From positions 1 through 39,495 of the forward strand of contig JANXCZ010000027.1 in NCBI GenBank assembly GCA_025060075.1: a DNA stretch of 39,495 bases, written 5' to 3'. Source of the DNA: Thermodesulfovibrio sp. GTDB taxonomy: Bacteria > Nitrospirota > Thermodesulfovibrionia > Thermodesulfovibrionales > Thermodesulfovibrionaceae. Below, piece after piece: positions 36,581-39,495 of the stretch; the first letter of the stretch is position 1, and the number at the start of each line of letters is the position of its first letter. The notes under the pieces were generated by a model, which worked only from the letters and a program-made list of their open reading frames with translations, was not told the origin of the DNA and searched no databases. Both the position numbers and the translations under genes were made by a program.

Positions 36581-36898
36581 ATGAATGAAGAGAGAGGATT
36601 TAGCGCAAAGGCACTCTTTATATCATTCCTATTAGGTGGTATTGTTGGTGCAGGCTTAGCGTTACTTTTAGCTCCACAATCAGGAAAAGATACAAGAGCT
36701 AAGATTAAAGAAACAGCAGAGGATGTAAAAGAGAAGGCTGAAAGCTATATAAAAGAGGCTAAGGAAAAAATTATATCAACCCTTGATAAAGCAAAAGAAA
36801 CCTTAGAGGAGAAAAAATCAGCTATTACAAAGGCTGTTGAAGCAGGCAAAGAGGCTTATGAAAGAGAACTCTCCAAGGACAAGGAGCAGGAGTCTTAA
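36581..36898 (+). CDS. YtxH domain protein
   Basis: FLLGGIVGAGLALLLAPQSGKDTRAKIKETAEDVKEKAE. Confidence 0.88.
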   Translation: MNEERGFSAKALFISFLLGGIVGAGLALLLAPQSGKDTRAKIKETAEDVKEKAESYIKEAKEKIISTLDKAKETLEEKKSAITKAVEAGKEAYERELSKDKEQES

Positions 36899-37248
36899 TG
36901 CATGAGGCATCTATTATTGCTGAGCTTCTTAGGATAGCCTCAGATGAGTGTATAAAAAATGGATTTAGTAAAATAGATTCAATAAAAGTGGTAGTTGGCA
37001 GGGCAACAGGTGTTATGACTGATGCCCTGCTTTTTGCTTTTAATATCTTAAAAGAAGACACTCCTGCTAAAGAGGCAAGTCTGATTATTGAAGAGGTCCC
37101 TGTGCGAGGAGTATGTAAAGATTGTGGTAATGAGTTTGAAAGCAATGAAAATTATCTAATATTTGAATGTCCAAGATGTGGAAGTTTTTCAGTAATTTTA
37201 TTATCTGGAAAAGAGCTTAATATTACTGAAATGGAGGTAAGTAAATGA
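36898..37248 (+). CDS. hypA: hydrogenase/urease nickel incorporation protein HypA
   Basis: MHEASIIAELLRIA; zinc ribbon CKDCG...CPRCGS. Confidence 0.94.
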   Translation: MHEASIIAELLRIASDECIKNGFSKIDSIKVVVGRATGVMTDALLFAFNILKEDTPAKEASLIIEEVPVRGVCKDCGNEFESNENYLIFECPRCGSFSVILLSGKELNITEMEVSK

Positions 37249-37889
37249 AAGTTAAACTAACTACAAAAATTCTTGATGCCAATGACAGAATAGCTGAAGA
37301 AAATAGAAAAATGTTTAAAGAGGCTGGAGTTTATGTAGTAAATCTCATGAGTTCACCGGGCGCAGGAAAAACATCTCTTCTTGAGAAAACAATCATTGCA
37401 ATAAAAGACAAAGTTAGAGTGGGAGTTATTGAAGGAGATATAACGGGAACTAATGATGCTGAAAGAATTGATCGTCTCGGAGTTCCTGTGGTTCAGATAA
37501 ACACAGAAGGAGCATGCCATCTTGATGCCAATATGATAGCTGAGGCAGCAAAAGATTTACCTTTAAAAGATTTAGACCTTTTATTTATAGAAAATGTAGG
37601 TAATCTTGTATGTCCAGCTGAATTCAAAGTTGGAGAAGACATTAAAGTGATGATTTTAAGCATAACTGAAGGGGATGATAAACCTTTAAAATATCCTTTA
37701 ATGTTTCAAGAGTCTTCTGTCTTGATTATTAACAAGATTGATCTTAAAGATTTTCTTGATGTAAGCATAGATAAAATAAAGAAAGATGCCAAATCTCTCA
37801 ATCCAAATATAAAAATATTTGAGGTATCTTGTAAAACTGGACAGGGAATTGATGAGTGGACCAGTTGGCTTATGACGAATATTTCATAA
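37245..37889 (+). CDS. hypB: hydrogenase nickel incorporation GTPase HypB
   Basis: NLMSSPGAGKTSLLEKT, GVIEGDITGTNDAERI, ENVGNLVCPAEF. Confidence 0.95.
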   Translation: MKVKLTTKILDANDRIAEENRKMFKEAGVYVVNLMSSPGAGKTSLLEKTIIAIKDKVRVGVIEGDITGTNDAERIDRLGVPVVQINTEGACHLDANMIAEAAKDLPLKDLDLLFIENVGNLVCPAEFKVGEDIKVMILSITEGDDKPLKYPLMFQESSVLIINKIDLKDFLDVSIDKIKKDAKSLNPNIKIFEVSCKTGQGIDEWTSWLMTNIS

Positions 37890-38326
37890 GAGAGGCACTT
37901 AAAGAAGCTGAAAAAGCTTACAAAGAAGGCGAAGTTCCAGTTGGTGCAGTAGTAGTTATAAATGGCAATATCGTATCAAGGGCTTACAATAGGAAAGAGA
38001 CTACTTTTGATCCAACAGCCCATGCTGAAATTCTTGTAATAAGAGAAGCTGCAAAGATTCTTGGTGCTTGGCGACTTACTGATGCTACTTTGTATGTAAC
38101 AAAAGAACCTTGTATAATGTGTTCTGGTGCTATAGTTAATGCAAGAATAAAGAGATTAGTTTATGGTTGTGATGATCCAAAGGGAGGAGGAGTAGTTAGT
38201 CTATATAAAATTCTTAATGATAAAAGACTTAATCATCAGGTTGAGGTAAAAAGCGGCATTCTTGAAGAAGAATGCCGTGCAATTCTAAAAAGATTTTTTA
38301 AAGAATTAAGAGAAAGCGAAAATTAA
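37856..38326 (+). CDS. tadA: tRNA-specific adenosine deaminase
   Basis: [53 protein letters not shown]. Non-ATG start (GTG 37856 or TTG 37865) inside the hypB 3' end. Confidence 0.95.
   Translation: MDQLAYDEYFIREALKEAEKAYKEGEVPVGAVVVINGNIVSRAYNRKETTFDPTAHAEILVIREAAKILGAWRLTDATLYVTKEPCIMCSGAIVNARIKRLVYGCDDPKGGGVVSLYKILNDKRLNHQVEVKSGILEEECRAILKRFFKELRESEN
38248..38277 (-). terminator. intrinsic terminator for glyA embedded in tadA coding sequence
   Basis: Minus strand CGGCATTCTT-CTTC-AAGAATGCCG-C-TTTTT: perfect 10-bp stem, 4-nt loop and U-tract, 46 nt past the glyA stop. Confidence 0.75.
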
Positions 38327-39495
38327 TATATCGGAAATCTCTTACATAATGCCTTTACTTTTTTTTGCATATCTTTTATTACAGATTCATTTGAAATATT
38401 TTTTATAACTCTTTCAATTATGTCCGCAATTTCTTCCATTTCACTCTCTCCCATCCCTCTTGTTGTTACCGAAGGTGTTCCTATTCTTATACCAGATGTA
38501 ACTGTAGGAGGTTTTATATCAAAGGGAATGGTATTTTTATTAACTGTTATACCAGCTTTATCAAGAGCTTCTTCTGCTTCTTTACCAGTTATATTGAAGT
38601 TTGTAAGATCAACAAGGATGAGATGATTGTCTGTTCCATCAGATACAAGTTTAAAACCGCGTCTCTTCAGTGCCTCTGCAAGAGTTTTTGCATTATCTAC
38701 AACTTTTTTCTGATATTTCTTAAAATCTTCTGAAAGAGCTTCTTTAAAAGCAACAGCTTTTGCTGCTATTACATGAACAAGAGGACCTCCCTGAATACCG
38801 GGAAAAACAGCTTTATCAATAGCTTTTGCATATTCAGATTTACACATTACTACACCGCCTCTTGGTCCTCTTAAGGTTTTATGTGTCGTCGTAGTGATAA
38901 AATCTGAATAAGGTACAGGGCTTGGATGAATACCAGCGGCAACTAATCCAGCAATATGGGCAATGTCTGCCATGAGGTAGGCACCAACTTCTTTTGCTAT
39001 TTCACTGAATGCTTTAAAATCAATAATTCTTGGATAAGCACTTGCTCCTGTAATAATTATCTTTGGTTTGTATTCATGGGCAAGTCTGCGTACTTCATCC
39101 ATGTCAATATAACCTGTTTCTCTATTTACGCCATAAAATACAGTTTTATATAGTTTACCTGTGAAGTTAACAGGTGAGCCATGAGATAAATGTCCACCAT
39201 GAGTTAAACTCATTCCCATTATGGTGTCTCCAGGCTTTAGCATTGCAAAGTAAACAGCCATGTTTGCTTGAGTTCCAGAATGAGGCTGTACATTTACATG
39301 TTCAACATTAAAAAGCTTTTTTGCTCTTTCCTGCGCGAGTCTTTCTACTTCATCAGCATACTCGCAACCACCATAATATCTTCTTCCAGGATAACCTTCC
39401 GCATATTTGTTAGTAAAAAGTGAGCCTTGAGCTTCCATAACAGCTCTGCTTGCGTAGTTTTCAGAGGCTATCATTAGAATTTTATTCGTCTCTCT
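38323..39495 (-). CDS. glyA: serine hydroxymethyltransferase, N-terminus truncated by window edge
   Basis: [48 protein letters not shown]. Frame stays open (RETNKIL) through 39495, upstream of the tracked Met. Confidence 0.96.
   Translation of the reverse strand, partial: RETNKILMIASENYASRAVMEAQGSLFTNKYAEGYPGRRYYGGCEYADEVERLAQERAKKLFNVEHVNVQPHSGTQANMAVYFAMLKPGDTIMGMSLTHGGHLSHGSPVNFTGKLYKTVFYGVNRETGYIDMDEVRRLAHEYKPKIIITGASAYPRIIDFKAFSEIAKEVGAYLMADIAHIAGLVAAGIHPSPVPYSDFITTTTHKTLRGPRGGVVMCKSEYAKAIDKAVFPGIQGGPLVHVIAAKAVAFKEALSEDFKKYQKKVVDNAKTLAEALKRRGFKLVSDGTDNHLILVDLTNFNITGKEAEEALDKAGITVNKNTIPFDIKPPTVTSGIRIGTPSVTTRGMGESEMEEIADIIERVIKNISNESVIKDMQKKVKALCKRFPIY

Noticed and set aside
1-39495. In-frame TGA selenoprotein within the window
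   Set aside because: Prompted by the tRNA-Sec, but all recognised families here look full length with normal C-termini; no candidate found by eye.
1-39495. CRISPR array, prophage, transposon or defence island
   Set aside because: No regularly spaced repeats, transposases, integrase-flanked cargo or phage genes seen. The tyrosine recombinase sits in the xerC-hslVU housekeeping context.

Overview
The window is AT-rich, densely packed bacterial chromosome. Gene content resembles a thermophilic Nitrospirota/Thermodesulfovibrio-type genome, but that is inference only. Most of it is housekeeping: a glycosyltransferase block (DUF2723 / GT9 / DPM1-like); yicC-remA(DUF370)-gmk-rpoZ-coaBC; pepP-efp-accB-accC-thiE; fhs; tRNA-Sec (selC); a P-type ATPase; cca-dtd; xerC-hslV-hslU-rlpA-fmdE-rlmD; ino1 plus a CDP-alcohol phosphotransferase; hypA-hypB-tadA; and glyA, which runs off the right edge. 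The most unusual part is a non-canonical chemosensory-like cluster at 13016-19514. It contains a DUF4388/PATAN-like protein, a Cache-HAMP protein with no signalling domain, a receiver-acidic linker-DUF4388 protein, a CheW, a CheA-like protein with Tyr at the expected phospho-His position and a degraded ATP-lid (G2) motif, and a convergent MCP with almost no extracellular domain. Other points to check are an EF-P with a non-canonical tip loop (MQQRAP, no Lys34), a glyA intrinsic terminator embedded in tadA coding sequence, a dyad operator-like element upstream of ino1, an untracked 59-aa ORF, and tRNA-Sec with no selenoprotein gene in the window. No CRISPR array, transposase or prophage was seen.
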